Shown here piece by piece: positions 26,059-34,545 of a stretch of DNA of 62,718 nucleotides. Source of the stretch: Chitinophagaceae bacterium (GTDB lineage: Bacteria > Bacteroidota > Bacteroidia > Chitinophagales > Chitinophagaceae). Each line of letters begins with the position of its first letter. Position 1 is the stretch's first letter. Under the pieces are notes generated by a model, which saw only the letters and a program-made list of their open reading frames with translations, had not been told where the DNA came from and did no database searches. Location: NCBI GenBank assembly GCA_947371755.1, contig CANBQT010000012.1, positions 1 to 62,718 of the forward strand. The letters are read 5' to 3'. Position numbers and translations under genes: made by a program.

Positions 26059-27138
26059 ATGAAATATTTATTAACTGCATTATTATTTATAAGTTTTTCA
26101 GTTTTAAAAGCTCAGGAAAAACCACTTTTACTCGATTCAGTGCATTTTGCTGGTGAAAAGCATTTTAAAAATATTCGTCAGCTTACATTTGGCGGGGATA
26201 ATGCTGAAGCATATTGGAGTTATGATGGAAAATCTATCATTTTCCAACGTACCAATCCTAAAGAGGGATTAAAATGTGATCAGATATTTATTGGTAAACT
26301 ACCTACCCGCGCTGATGAACCATTTACCTATAAAATGATCAGTTCTGGGAAAGGGAGAACTACTTGTTCTTATTTCTTGCCAGATGGAAAACATATAATT
26401 TATGCTTCTACTTTTAAAGGAGCTGACTCTTGTCCACCAGTGCCTGATAGAGCTAAATACGGTAACAAATACATTTGGCCTTTATATGATTCTTATGATA
26501 TCTACATGGCAGATCTGAATGGTAAAATTGTAAAACAATTAACTACTGCTAAAGGATATGATGCAGAAGGAACACTTTCACCTGATGGTAAAAGAATGAT
26601 TTATTGCAGTGATAAAGATGGGGATTTGGATTTATACGTAATGGATCTGAAAACAGGAAAAGAAAAACGCGTAACCAACACTTTAGGTTATGACGGGGGA
26701 GCATGGTTTAGTCCCGACGGCAAAAAAATTGTTTGGAGAGCCAGTCGCCCTAAAACAGAAGCCGAGGTTAAGGAATATAAGGAATTATTGAAAGAAGGAA
26801 TGGTTGCACCGACTCATATGGAAGTTTATGTAGCCAATGCGGATGGTTCAGATGCTAAACAAATTACCTACCTGGAACAAGCAAATTGGGCACCTAATTT
26901 TACACCGGATGGTAAACATATCATTTTCTGTAGCAATCATGAATATAAAAGAGGTTTTCCTTTTAATATGTATTTAACGGATATCAATGGCAAGGGATTA
27001 GAAAAAATTAGCAGGGATAGAGGATTCGACGCATTTCCTATGTTTAGTCCGGATGGCAAAAAAATCATTTTTGCGAGTAACAGAAATAATGGGGGTACCC
27101 ATGATACCAATCTTTTCGTAGCAGATTGGGTTGATTAA
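26059..27138 (+). CDS. Exported TolB-like beta-propeller (PD40 repeats)
   Basis: A 359-residue protein with signal peptide MKYLLTALLFISFSVLKAQ. The mature protein is a series of WD40-like PD40 blades, each with a form of SPDGKRMIYCSDKDGD / SPDGKKIIFASNRN (at about 52, 105, 174, 217, 291 and 335). TolB-type propellers bind proteins in the periplasm or degrade peptides; no peptidase domain is attached here. It has its own promoter. The partner is unknown. Confidence 0.87.
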   Translation: MKYLLTALLFISFSVLKAQEKPLLLDSVHFAGEKHFKNIRQLTFGGDNAEAYWSYDGKSIIFQRTNPKEGLKCDQIFIGKLPTRADEPFTYKMISSGKGRTTCSYFLPDGKHIIYASTFKGADSCPPVPDRAKYGNKYIWPLYDSYDIYMADLNGKIVKQLTTAKGYDAEGTLSPDGKRMIYCSDKDGDLDLYVMDLKTGKEKRVTNTLGYDGGAWFSPDGKKIVWRASRPKTEAEVKEYKELLKEGMVAPTHMEVYVANADGSDAKQITYLEQANWAPNFTPDGKHIIFCSNHEYKRGFPFNMYLTDINGKGLEKISRDRGFDAFPMFSPDGKKIIFASNRNNGGTHDTNLFVADWVD

Positions 27139-27196
27139 AATTTAAAATTTCCTGCTAAAACGAAAATGACTATTTTCAAAAAAATATTATTACACC

Positions 27197-27661
27197 ATGT
27201 ACCAAGGATTACTTCATTTACATAGCTTATTACGTTGGATCATTTTAATTTTATTGGTAGTAAATATTGTGCGACATTTTTCAGCATCAAACAATCCTTT
27301 TACAACAACTGATAAGAAGTTAGGACTTTTTCTAATGATTGCTGCTCATACTACTTTGTTGTTAGGATTATATCAGTGGTTTACGGGTCCATCCGGATTT
27401 CAAAACATTCAAAACCTGGGAATGGCTGCTGTAATGAAAGATAGCGCTTCACGCTTTTGGGCTGTTGAACATATGACTGGAATGATCATTGGCATTGTAT
27501 TGATCACTTTAGGCAAAACAGTTGCGAAAAAAGATTTTTCAGATGCATTGAAACATAAACGCAGCGCTGTATTATTCACACTTGCTTTAGTGATTATACT
27601 AGTATCTATTCCATGGCCTTTTAGAGTAGGTATTGCACGTCCTTGGTTTCCGGGGATGTAG
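27197..27661 (+). CDS. Four-helix inner-membrane protein, cytochrome-b-like in appearance
   Basis: A 154-residue protein with four hydrophobic segments (about 8-25, 44-62, 90-108, 124-142). Histidines cluster at or near helix ends (LLHLHSLLRW, IAAHTTLLLG, VEHMTGMI), positions that could bind haem; similar Bacteroidota proteins are often labelled cytochrome B, but no haem site is proven. It lies 58 bases after the propeller gene and its stop directly abuts the converging phosphoesterase stop. Confidence 0.7.
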   Translation: MYQGLLHLHSLLRWIILILLVVNIVRHFSASNNPFTTTDKKLGLFLMIAAHTTLLLGLYQWFTGPSGFQNIQNLGMAAVMKDSASRFWAVEHMTGMIIGIVLITLGKTVAKKDFSDALKHKRSAVLFTLALVIILVSIPWPFRVGIARPWFPGM

Positions 27662-28156
27662 TTATCTTTTGCCTAATTCAATTACCTCACAATCTTTAAT
27701 TTCTTTACCATCAATGGCAAAGCGAATAATTGTGCGTATTTGATGCCAGCCCTGTTTTCCAGCAGCGCCAGGATTCATATGCAGGCATTGGTGATCCGCA
27801 TCGTACATGACCTTCAGAATATGAGAATGGCCAGTGATAAAAAGTTGTGGCTTTATTTTTTTGATTAATTTTTTGGAGCTGGTATTATATTTTGGAGGAT
27901 AACCTCCAATATGTATCATTAGCACAGTTACTTCTTCGCATTTCCATTCCAACACTTCTGGGTACTCACTTCTCACATCATATCCGTCTATATTACCATA
28001 TACAGCTCTTAATATCTTTTTTTCCTTTAATGTATCTGCAATTTCTATCACGCCAACGTCGCCGGCATGCCAAATTTCGTCACAATCAGCAAAATGTTTT
28101 AAACAGATTGGATCAAGCCATCCATGAGTATCTGAAATCAATCCGATCTTTGTCAT
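27662..28156 (-). CDS. Calcineurin-like phosphoesterase, YfcE/MJ0936 type
   Basis: A 164-residue cytoplasmic metallo-phosphoesterase. Metal-binding motifs in order: GLISDTHGWLDP (4-15), EIWHAGDVGV (about 30-39), VYGNIDGYD (about 53-61), MIHIGGYP (about 80-87) and FITGHSHI (about 110-117). Family members cleave phosphodiesters or phosphomonoesters; the natural substrate is unknown. Convergent with the membrane protein gene, with no bases between the stops. Confidence 0.92.
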   Translation of the reverse strand: MTKIGLISDTHGWLDPICLKHFADCDEIWHAGDVGVIEIADTLKEKKILRAVYGNIDGYDVRSEYPEVLEWKCEEVTVLMIHIGGYPPKYNTSSKKLIKKIKPQLFITGHSHILKVMYDADHQCLHMNPGAAGKQGWHQIRTIIRFAIDGKEIKDCEVIELGKR

Positions 28157-28194
28157 TGTGAAACATGTTTTTCAATCAAAAGAAACAGTAGTTT

Positions 28195-28202
28195 TAATTT
28201 TG
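28195..28202 (+). promoter_or_regulatory. -7 promoter box of the 942-residue protein gene (TAATTTTG)
   Basis: Matches TAnnTTTG about 30 bases before the ATG at 28232. No TTG at -33, so support is partial. Confidence 0.4.
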
Positions 28203-28231
28203 CAACTTATAACAAAATACTTGAGATACTA

Positions 28232-31060
28232 ATGTATATATCAGGAATTAGATTTAATGGAAGAATAAAGTATCTGCTATTTTTTATTGGAATACTTTTT
28301 TGTACTCAGATTGAAGCGCAAATATTTGGAGGAAACCCTGCCAAACAAAGATGGTTGCAATATGATACCGATTCAGTTAGAGTTGTTTTTCCTGGTGGAA
28401 TGGAAACTGCAGCAAAACGTATTGTTGTAAACGCTCAAAGAATTCGACAGTTTGATAATAGTAGTTTAGGAGATCGTCAAAGAAAGATCAGTGTGATATT
28501 ACAAAATGGCAGAACAGAATCGAATGCCTATGTAGGATTAGCGCCATGGCGATCAGAATTTTATACGACAGCCCCCCAGGATCCATTTGAAATGGGAGCA
28601 ATTAATTGGATTGATAATTTAACGATACATGAATTTCGACACGTTCAGCAGTATAGTAATTTCAACAAGGGGCTTTCGAGTGTTGCATCCATTTTATTAG
28701 GTGAGCAGGGTTTGGCACTTGCCAATTCGGCCGCGATACCTGATTGGTTTTTTGAAGGTGATGCAGTGTACAACGAGACCAAATTTTCACCACAAGGTAG
28801 AGGAAAGTTAGCCTTATTCATTAGCAGTTATAAAAGCCTGTATCTCTCTGAGAAGCATTATAACTATATGCAAATGAGGAATGGATCCTATCGAAAGTAC
28901 GTGCCCAACCATTATGAACTAGGTTATTTATTAGTTACTTATGGGAGGAAGAAATATGGTGATGCTATCTGGACAAAAATTTGTTCAGATGCAGTTAGTT
29001 ATAAGCCACTGATTTATCCATTTCAACATGCATTAAAAAAGTATACAGGTATCAGTTTTCAGCAGTTTGTAAAGGATGCTATGGATTTTTATCAATCCAT
29101 TTGGAAAGATGAGAAAACTGAAAAAGTAGAATGGGTTACCAATACAATTCAAAACGATGTAGTTGATTATCGTTATCCTTATTTAACAAAGGATGGTTCA
29201 ATTATCGTATTGCGAAAATCATTAAAAAATATTCCGGCATTTTATTTGATCCATCAAGACGGAGCCGAGCAGAAAGTAGCTAGTCGTTCTATTGCTTATG
29301 ACGATTATTATTCTTATAAAAATAATAGGGTTGTATATGCTTCTTATCAACCAGATATTCGTTGGGGTAATCGGGAATATAATTCCATCAAATTATTGGA
29401 TCTTTCTAATGGCGATGAAAAGACCATTTTATCACACACAAAATATTACTCACCAGATATTTCAAACGATGGGAAGTATTTATTGGCGATTGAATTAGAT
29501 CCAGTAAAGGGATCATCCTTATTGCAATTAAATGCGGAAGGGAGGGTATTGAATAGTGTACATAAAGAAGGTTGGATCTTTGCAAGTCCAAAGTTTTCTG
29601 CCAATGATCAAGAGCTTTATGTAACTGCTAGAAATAATTTAGGAGAAATGAGTTTGTTGAAAAAGTCTTTCAGCAAAAATGATTCTTTGATAACTATTCT
29701 TCCATTCGCGAATCGATTAATCGGTTATTTAAATGTTCAGGGTGATACTTTAACCTATTCTCTTAGTAATAATGGGAGAGATGAGATTTGGGCTACTATT
29801 CTAAAAAATGGTATGCCAGAAAGTTTTCGATTAGCTAGCTATTCCACAGGATTATACCAGGGAGTTATTAATGCAGAGGGCAAATTAATTAGTTCTGCAT
29901 TTAGTGCAGATGGCTATCGTTTAGCTTCCTTTAAACCAATTTGGGATGCTAAACGAACAGCAGAAACACTCACTGATATATCTATTCCGGAGTTATATAA
30001 TAGTAAAGAGGAAGCTTTGTTCAAAGGGATAGGGCCAGATAATTTGATTGCCAAAAAATACCCCTCCACTCACGGTTTGATTCGATTGCATAGTTGGAGA
30101 CCTATGTATACTGACCCGGAATACACTTTCTCGATATATGGGGATAATGTATTGAACACATTTCATACAGAGTTGGCATATACCTATAACCAGAATGAAG
30201 GAAGCCATAAGTTGAATGTGGCAGGTGTATATGGCGGATCTTATTTACAACCGATATTTGGGTGGGATCAAATTTGGTCCAGGTCGGGCTATTATCATAC
30301 AGACACCTTATTACGATGGAATGAATCAAATGTTTATCTAGGGCTTCAGTTGCCCTTGAATCTTTCCGGTGGAAAGTCTTATAGATTCTTAAACCTCTCA
30401 TCCACCTACCATTTTGATCAATTGAATTGGACAGGCCTGGGGAAGACCATTTTTAAGGATCAGCAATTCAATACGGTACAAAGCAGAATTGACTATATCA
30501 GTCAGGTACAGCAGTCCAAACAACAAATCTTACCACATTGGGGTCATCGATTCGGAGCTCAATATAAATATGCTCTAGGCAGCTATACAGCCAATCAACT
30601 ATTGCTGACCGGAAGTTTTTATTTACCCGGAATAAGTAATAATCACGGCATAGCTGTAACTGGGGCGTATTATCAGAGAGATACTATGCAGCAATATCTT
30701 TTTTCCAATAATTTTCCTTTTTCCCGGGGGTATTCAGCAGTAGATTTTCCAAGAATGTGGAAATTGGCAGTTAATTATCAGTTACCAATAGCTTACCCTG
30801 AATGGGGTTGGGGAAACCTAGTGTACTTTTCTAGGCTGAGGTTAAATATTTTCTATGATTATACCAGGGGAAAAAGCTTAAGAACAGGAAATCAATACCA
30901 ATTTGCATCAACAGGTGGGGAGTTGTTTTTCGATACCCGATGGTGGAATCAGCAAGCGGTTAGTTTCGGGTTCAGGTATAGTCGTTTACTGAATCCTGAA
31001 TTTCGGGGTATAACGCAACCCAATGTTTGGGAATTTATAGTGCCGGTAAACCTTTTTTAG
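28232..31060 (+). CDS. Large envelope protein: HExxH domain, propeller-like middle, beta-barrel-like C-terminus
   Basis: A 942-residue protein with a signal sequence ending near EAQ (about 30). The N-terminal domain (40-290) carries HEFRH (133-137), the zinc-peptidase signature, followed by PDWFFEGDAVYNET (170-183), which offers a Glu as a third metal ligand in gluzincin spacing. The middle (about 300-590) has blade-like repeats (SPDISNDGKYLLAIE, SAFSADGYRLASF). The last 300 residues are strand-rich and end in a phenylalanine (VPVNLF), like an outer-membrane barrel. It may be a surface-anchored protease; activity is inferred from the motif only. No named family was recognised. Confidence 0.75.
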   Translation: MYISGIRFNGRIKYLLFFIGILFCTQIEAQIFGGNPAKQRWLQYDTDSVRVVFPGGMETAAKRIVVNAQRIRQFDNSSLGDRQRKISVILQNGRTESNAYVGLAPWRSEFYTTAPQDPFEMGAINWIDNLTIHEFRHVQQYSNFNKGLSSVASILLGEQGLALANSAAIPDWFFEGDAVYNETKFSPQGRGKLALFISSYKSLYLSEKHYNYMQMRNGSYRKYVPNHYELGYLLVTYGRKKYGDAIWTKICSDAVSYKPLIYPFQHALKKYTGISFQQFVKDAMDFYQSIWKDEKTEKVEWVTNTIQNDVVDYRYPYLTKDGSIIVLRKSLKNIPAFYLIHQDGAEQKVASRSIAYDDYYSYKNNRVVYASYQPDIRWGNREYNSIKLLDLSNGDEKTILSHTKYYSPDISNDGKYLLAIELDPVKGSSLLQLNAEGRVLNSVHKEGWIFASPKFSANDQELYVTARNNLGEMSLLKKSFSKNDSLITILPFANRLIGYLNVQGDTLTYSLSNNGRDEIWATILKNGMPESFRLASYSTGLYQGVINAEGKLISSAFSADGYRLASFKPIWDAKRTAETLTDISIPELYNSKEEALFKGIGPDNLIAKKYPSTHGLIRLHSWRPMYTDPEYTFSIYGDNVLNTFHTELAYTYNQNEGSHKLNVAGVYGGSYLQPIFGWDQIWSRSGYYHTDTLLRWNESNVYLGLQLPLNLSGGKSYRFLNLSSTYHFDQLNWTGLGKTIFKDQQFNTVQSRIDYISQVQQSKQQILPHWGHRFGAQYKYALGSYTANQLLLTGSFYLPGISNNHGIAVTGAYYQRDTMQQYLFSNNFPFSRGYSAVDFPRMWKLAVNYQLPIAYPEWGWGNLVYFSRLRLNIFYDYTRGKSLRTGNQYQFASTGGELFFDTRWWNQQAVSFGFRYSRLLNPEFRGITQPNVWEFIVPVNLF

Positions 31061-31149
31061 TAAAATGTTCCGGTGCTGATTTTTAAAAAAGGGTCAGATT
31101 CCCCTAAAAAAAGACTTCATCATTGAATTTTTTAAGGCATATTTGCACC

Positions 31150-31175
31150 AAAATCAGGCCTTTAGGACTGATTTT
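31150..31175. other. Hairpin in the gap before infA
   Basis: AAAATCAG (31150-31157) pairs with CTGATTTT (31168-31175), with a further CCT/AGG inside. Followed by CCACATTTTT, so it may be a weak terminator for the preceding gene. Confidence 0.4.
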
Positions 31176-31229
31176 CCACATTTTTAAGATTTTTTTCCAC
31201 TTAATTTTCTTATTTCCGCTGTAAACTAA

Positions 31230-31237
31230 TATCTTTG
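31230..31237 (+). promoter_or_regulatory. -7 promoter box of the infA ribosomal operon (TATCTTTG)
   Basis: Exact TAnnTTTG, with the infA ATG 16 bases downstream. No TTG in the -33 window; only T-rich sequence. Confidence 0.55.
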
Positions 31238-31253
31238 CAGCCCCAAAAATTGT

Positions 31254-31472
31254 ATGTCGAAACAACCACTGATTAAACAAGATGGAGTAATTCTGGAAGC
31301 TTTGAGCAATGCTATGTTCAGGGTGAAATTGGAAAATGGTCATGAAATATTGGCTACCATCTCCGGGAAAATGAGGATGCACTATATCCGAATTCTACCA
31401 GGTGATAAAGTGGGGGTTGAGATGAGTCCGTATGATTTAAGTAGAGGAAGAATCATTTTCCGATACAAATAA
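31254..31472 (+). CDS. infA: Translation initiation factor IF-1
   Basis: A 72-residue S1/OB-fold protein of standard length that binds the ribosomal A site during initiation. Recognised by [38 protein letters not shown] and the end [12 protein letters not shown]. It opens the operon infA-rpmJ-rpsM-rpsK-rpsD-rpoA-rplQ and follows a promoter box. The usual upstream secY/map genes are absent; an envelope protein gene is there instead. Confidence 0.97.
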   Translation: MSKQPLIKQDGVILEALSNAMFRVKLENGHEILATISGKMRMHYIRILPGDKVGVEMSPYDLSRGRIIFRYK

Positions 31473-31556
31473 TCAGGAGCAATTAGGAAGGGATAAAAAT
31501 TATTAGGTACCAATAAGCCGGAAGCATTAGCCAGGGCGAAAGCAAAAAACACTTTT

Positions 31557-31673
31557 ATGAAAGTTAGAGCTTCTATCAAAAAGCGCAGTGTAGATTGTAA
31601 GATCGTGAAGCGTAAAGGCAAACTGTACGTGATTAACAAAAAGAACCCTCGTTATAAGCAACGTCAGGGATAA
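31557..31673 (+). CDS. rpmJ: 50S ribosomal protein bL36, zinc-free form
   Basis: A 38-residue protein ([20 protein letters not shown] to NPRYKQRQG), easily missed because of its size. The zinc-binding form has four ligands (three Cys, one His); here only Cys14 remains, the others being Ser11, Asn27 and Tyr33 or thereabouts, so it should not bind zinc. It lies between infA and rpsM, as in the canonical order. Confidence 0.96.
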   Translation: MKVRASIKKRSVDCKIVKRKGKLYVINKKNPRYKQRQG

Positions 31674-31728
31674 TCATCGGTGCCTGATGGTGCCAACATT
31701 AAAATAGTATAAAACTTAAAATTAGAAT

Positions 31729-32109
31729 ATGGCTCGTATTGCCGGTATTGATTTACCAAAGAATAAAAGAGGAGAAATTGGTCTAACCTATATTTTCGGG
31801 ATTGGCCGTTCAACTGCTCAGTATATTCTTACTAAAGCTGAAATTGACTTTGATAAAAAAGTAAATCAGTGGAACGATGATGAACAAGCAGCTATCCGTA
31901 ACATCATCAACTCTGAGTTCAAAGTTGAAGGTGCTTTACGTAGTGAAGTTTCAATGAGTATTAAACGCTTATTGGATATCGCTTGTTATCGTGGTTTACG
32001 TCACCGTAAAGGTTTGCCTGTTCGTGGTCAACGTACCAAAACGAATAGCCGTACCAGAAAAGGTAAACGTAAAACAGTTGCCGGTAAGAAAAAAGCCGCT
32101 AAGAAATAA
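31729..32109 (+). CDS. rpsM: 30S ribosomal protein uS13
   Basis: A 126-residue head protein of the small subunit contacting the P-site tRNA and the large subunit. Typical motifs: [27 protein letters not shown] at the start, [25 protein letters not shown] near the end, then a basic Lys/Ala tail. Third gene of the operon; a very strong hairpin follows its stop. Confidence 0.98.
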   Translation: MARIAGIDLPKNKRGEIGLTYIFGIGRSTAQYILTKAEIDFDKKVNQWNDDEQAAIRNIINSEFKVEGALRSEVSMSIKRLLDIACYRGLRHRKGLPVRGQRTKTNSRTRKGKRKTVAGKKKAAKK

Positions 32110-32114
32110 TTAGT

Positions 32115-32148
32115 CGAATGAGTATGGTGCTTGCATCATACTCATTCG
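32115..32148 (+). promoter_or_regulatory. Strong RNA hairpin in the rpsM-rpsK gap
   Basis: Perfect 12-bp inverted repeat CGAATGAGTATG / CATACTCATTCG (32115-32126 with 32137-32148), able to extend inward by four more pairs including one G-U. Not followed by a long T-run. Possibly a processing or regulatory site. Confidence 0.6.
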
Positions 32149-32199
32149 TTCTATAAAATCCGTTTCAGCTTGGATCTTCTGTTAGGAAAGGAGAGTGAA

Positions 32200-32316
32200 A
32201 TGGTTCCCGAAACAGTTCGGGATTTTTCATTGTTAATAGACTACCTCAAAAAAGAAAAATGGCTAAAACACAAAAAGCGCAGAACAGTGCAAAGACTGCT
32301 GCCAAGAAAAGAGTAG
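32200..32316 (+). CDS. Possible 38-codon leader ORF overlapping the rpsK start
   Basis: ATG preceded by GGAAAGGAG (a strong Shine-Dalgarno, unusual here), then 38 codons (MVPETVRDF to LLPRKE) and TAG. It overlaps the first 58 bases of rpsK out of frame. A terminator-like hairpin (32205-32222 plus T-run) lies inside it. Basic C-terminus. Whether it is translated is unknown; it could be a coupling or attenuation leader, or chance. Confidence 0.25.
   Translation: MVPETVRDFSLLIDYLKKEKWLKHKKRRTVQRLLPRKE
32205..32227 (+). terminator. Terminator-like hairpin upstream of rpsK (possible attenuator)
   Basis: TCCCGAA (32205-32211), loop ACAG, TTCGGGA (32216-32222), then five Ts. The perfect 7-bp stem and T-run have the form of an intrinsic terminator inside the ribosomal operon, about 30 bases before rpsK. 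Confidence 0.55.
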
Positions 32317-32669
32317 TAAAAGTTGATGCAGCTGGTGAAGTTCGTATCTCTGCTACTTTTAACAACATCATTATCAGCTTTACCAACAAAACCGGTCAGG
32401 TTATCAGTTGGAGCAGTGCTGGTAAAATGGGTTTCAAAGGATCTAAGAAAAACACTCCATATGCAGCACAAATGGCTGCTGCTGATGCTGCTAAAGTAGC
32501 ATTAGATGCTGGTTTGAAGCGTGTAGACGTTTTCGTAAAAGGCCCTGGTGCTGGTCGCGAAAGTTCTATTCGTTCAATTTCTCAGTCTGGAATTGAAGTA
32601 ACATCCATCAAAGACGTTACGCCTTTACCACATAATGGATGTCGTCCTCCTAAACAACGTCGTGTATAA
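32259..32669 (+). CDS. rpsK: 30S ribosomal protein uS11
   Basis: A 136-residue platform protein of the small subunit. Recognised by [33 protein letters not shown] and the end [18 protein letters not shown]. Basic N-terminal extension (1-22). Hairpins lie both before and after the gene. Confidence 0.98.
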   Translation: MAKTQKAQNSAKTAAKKRVVKVDAAGEVRISATFNNIIISFTNKTGQVISWSSAGKMGFKGSKKNTPYAAQMAAADAAKVALDAGLKRVDVFVKGPGAGRESSIRSISQSGIEVTSIKDVTPLPHNGCRPPKQRRV

Positions 32670-32674
32670 TTTTA

Positions 32675-32694
32675 GCTAGAACGAAAGTTCTGGC
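32675..32694 (+). promoter_or_regulatory. GNRA-capped hairpin after rpsK
   Basis: GCTAGAAC (32675-32682) pairs with GTTCTGGC (32687-32694), one U-G wobble, closed by a GAAA tetraloop. A stable RNA element just past the rpsK stop. Confidence 0.5.
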
Positions 32695-32713
32695 AACAAC
32701 TATAAACATAGGG

Positions 32714-32747
32714 CATAGTATCTATTTTAGATTTTTACGATACTATG
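32714..32747 (+). promoter_or_regulatory. Second hairpin in the rpsK-rpsD gap
   Basis: CATAGTATC (32714-32722) pairs perfectly with GATACTATG (32739-32747) around a 16-base A/T-rich loop. It lies 31 bases before the rpsD ATG. Confidence 0.5.
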
Positions 32748-32778
32748 TCGTCACTAAAAAATCAACAAACAAAAAGAA

Positions 32779-33384
32779 ATGGCACGTTACACAGGTCCCA
32801 AGACCAAAATTTCAAGAATCTTTGGCGAACCAATCTTAGGTAATGCTAAGTGGTTAGGCAAGAACAGCAACCCTCCGGGTCAGCACGGTGCGGCACGTAA
32901 GCGTAAAACTTTAGGTGAATACGCATTACAGTTACGCGAAAAACAAAAAGCTAAATACACTTATGGAGTGTTAGAGCGCCAGTTCCGTAAAACTTTTGAA
33001 GAAGCTCAGCGTCTTAAAGGTGTTACCGGTGAAAACCTGATCAAATTGTTGGAGTCTCGTTTGGATAATACCATCTTCCGTATGGGATTAACAGCTAGCC
33101 GTCCAGAAGCTCGTCAATTAGTGAACCACAAGCACATTTTAGTAAATGGTGAAGTAATGAATGTACCTTCTTACACATGTAAGCCAGGTGATATTATTGC
33201 TTACAAACCTAAGAGTGCAGACAATACTGCTGTTACTAGCAAGAGTCGTGGTAAGAACCCTAAATTCGGTTGGTTAGATTGGAACGAAACTGAAAAGAAA
33301 GGTACTTTCATTACTGCTCCAGAGCGTGAACACGTTCCTGAGAATATCAAAGAGCAGTTGATCGTCGAATTGTACTCTAAATAA
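32779..33384 (+). CDS. rpsD: 30S ribosomal protein uS4
   Basis: A 201-residue primary rRNA-binding protein. Recognised by MARYTGPKTKISR, the S4 RNA-binding domain (about 90-155, LLESRLDNTIFRMGLTASRPEARQLVNHKHILVNG) and the end ENIKEQLIVELYSK. In Escherichia coli S4 represses this operon by binding its mRNA; the gap hairpins here could serve a similar purpose, but that is not shown. Confidence 0.98.
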   Translation: MARYTGPKTKISRIFGEPILGNAKWLGKNSNPPGQHGAARKRKTLGEYALQLREKQKAKYTYGVLERQFRKTFEEAQRLKGVTGENLIKLLESRLDNTIFRMGLTASRPEARQLVNHKHILVNGEVMNVPSYTCKPGDIIAYKPKSADNTAVTSKSRGKNPKFGWLDWNETEKKGTFITAPEREHVPENIKEQLIVELYSK

Positions 33385-33388
33385 TTTA

Positions 33389-33414
33389 ATACCTGGGTCT
33401 TAAAACCCAGGTAT
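33389..33414 (+). promoter_or_regulatory. Hairpin in the rpsD-rpoA gap
   Basis: Perfect 10-bp stem ATACCTGGGT / ACCCAGGTAT (33389-33398 with 33405-33414), loop CTTAAA, no T-run after it, so more likely a processing or stability element than a terminator. Confidence 0.55.
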
Positions 33415-33474
33415 ACATCATATTCCTTTATCCCCATTGGGCTAAAGATTCATAAGTAAAAAACAAGTTCTAAT

Positions 33475-34476
33475 ATGGCCATACTTAGCTTTCAGAAGCC
33501 AGACAAAATCGTTTTACAAAAAGCAACAGATTTTGAAGGACAGTTTGAATTCCGTCCATTAGAGCCAGGCTTCGGCTTGACTATCGGTAATGCACTTCGC
33601 AGAGTATTATTGAGTTCTTTGGAAGGATATGCTATTGTAGGAATCAAAATCGAAGGTGTTGACCACGAGTTTGCTACCATCAAAGGCATTACAGAAGACG
33701 TAACTGAAGTGATCCTAAACTTGAAGCAAGTGCGTTTCAAGAAGCATGTTGAGCACGATGTAGTTAACGAAAAAATTACTTTGTCTATCAAAGGCCGCAC
33801 AGAGTTCAATGCAGGTATGATCGGTGAAGGATCTCAAAGCTTTCAAGTGATGAATCCTGAATTGGTTATTTGCACCATGGACAATACTTCTAAACTCGAC
33901 ATCGAATTAACCATCGCTAAAGGCCGTGGCTATATTCCTGCTGAAGAGAATAAAGTTAAAGATGCAGCTTTCGGATATATCGCAATCGATTCTATACACA
34001 CACCTATCAAGAACGTAAAATACGCTATTGAGAACTATCGTGTAGAACAAAGAACTGACTACGAAAAATTGATCCTGGACGTAGCTACCGATGGTACTAT
34101 TCACCCAGAAGATGCAGTTAAACAAGCTTCTCGTATTTTGATTCAACACTTGATGATCATCACTGATGAGAACATCACTTTTGATAATAAAGAAGATAAA
34201 AAAGAAGATGTTGTTGACGAGCACGTATTACAATTACGCAAAGTATTGAAAACACCATTGGAAGATTTAGATCTTTCAGTTCGTGCATTCAATTGCTTGA
34301 AAGCTGCTAAAATTAACAGCTTGAGCGAATTGGTACAATACGAGCAAGAAGACCTTATGAAGTTCAGAAACTTTGGTCAGAAATCTCTTTCTGAGATTGA
34401 GCAGGTTTTAACTGAAAGAGGTTTGAGCTTTGGTATGGATTTAAACAAATTAGGATTAGACAATTTGGATAATTAA
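33475..34476 (+). CDS. rpoA: RNA polymerase alpha subunit
   Basis: A 333-residue protein. N-terminal assembly domain (about 1-230): FEFRPLEPGFGLTIGNALRRVLLSSLEGYAI. An acidic/basic linker (NKEDKKEDVVDE) leads to the C-terminal DNA-contact domain (about 255-325): DLSVRAFNCLKAAKINSL and KFRNFGQKSLSEIEQVL. Normal length and order within the ribosomal operon. Confidence 0.99.
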   Translation: MAILSFQKPDKIVLQKATDFEGQFEFRPLEPGFGLTIGNALRRVLLSSLEGYAIVGIKIEGVDHEFATIKGITEDVTEVILNLKQVRFKKHVEHDVVNEKITLSIKGRTEFNAGMIGEGSQSFQVMNPELVICTMDNTSKLDIELTIAKGRGYIPAEENKVKDAAFGYIAIDSIHTPIKNVKYAIENYRVEQRTDYEKLILDVATDGTIHPEDAVKQASRILIQHLMIITDENITFDNKEDKKEDVVDEHVLQLRKVLKTPLEDLDLSVRAFNCLKAAKINSLSELVQYEQEDLMKFRNFGQKSLSEIEQVLTERGLSFGMDLNKLGLDNLDN

Positions 34477-34500
34477 TCCAAACCCTTTTCCATTATTCAC

Positions 34501-34528
34501 ATCTTGTATTCCCGACACGGTACAAGAT
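34501..34528 (+). promoter_or_regulatory. Hairpin in the rpoA-rplQ gap
   Basis: ATCTTGTA (34501-34508) pairs perfectly with TACAAGAT (34521-34528); a small CCG/CGG helix can form in the loop. It lies 17 bases before the rplQ ATG. Confidence 0.45.
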
Positions 34529-34545
34529 ATATAAAACAATAAGTC

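Noticed and set aside
31084..31112. GGG/CCCC stem with A-rich flanks after the 942-residue gene
   Set aside because: Only three to four pairs, and the T-run is on the minus strand where no gene ends.
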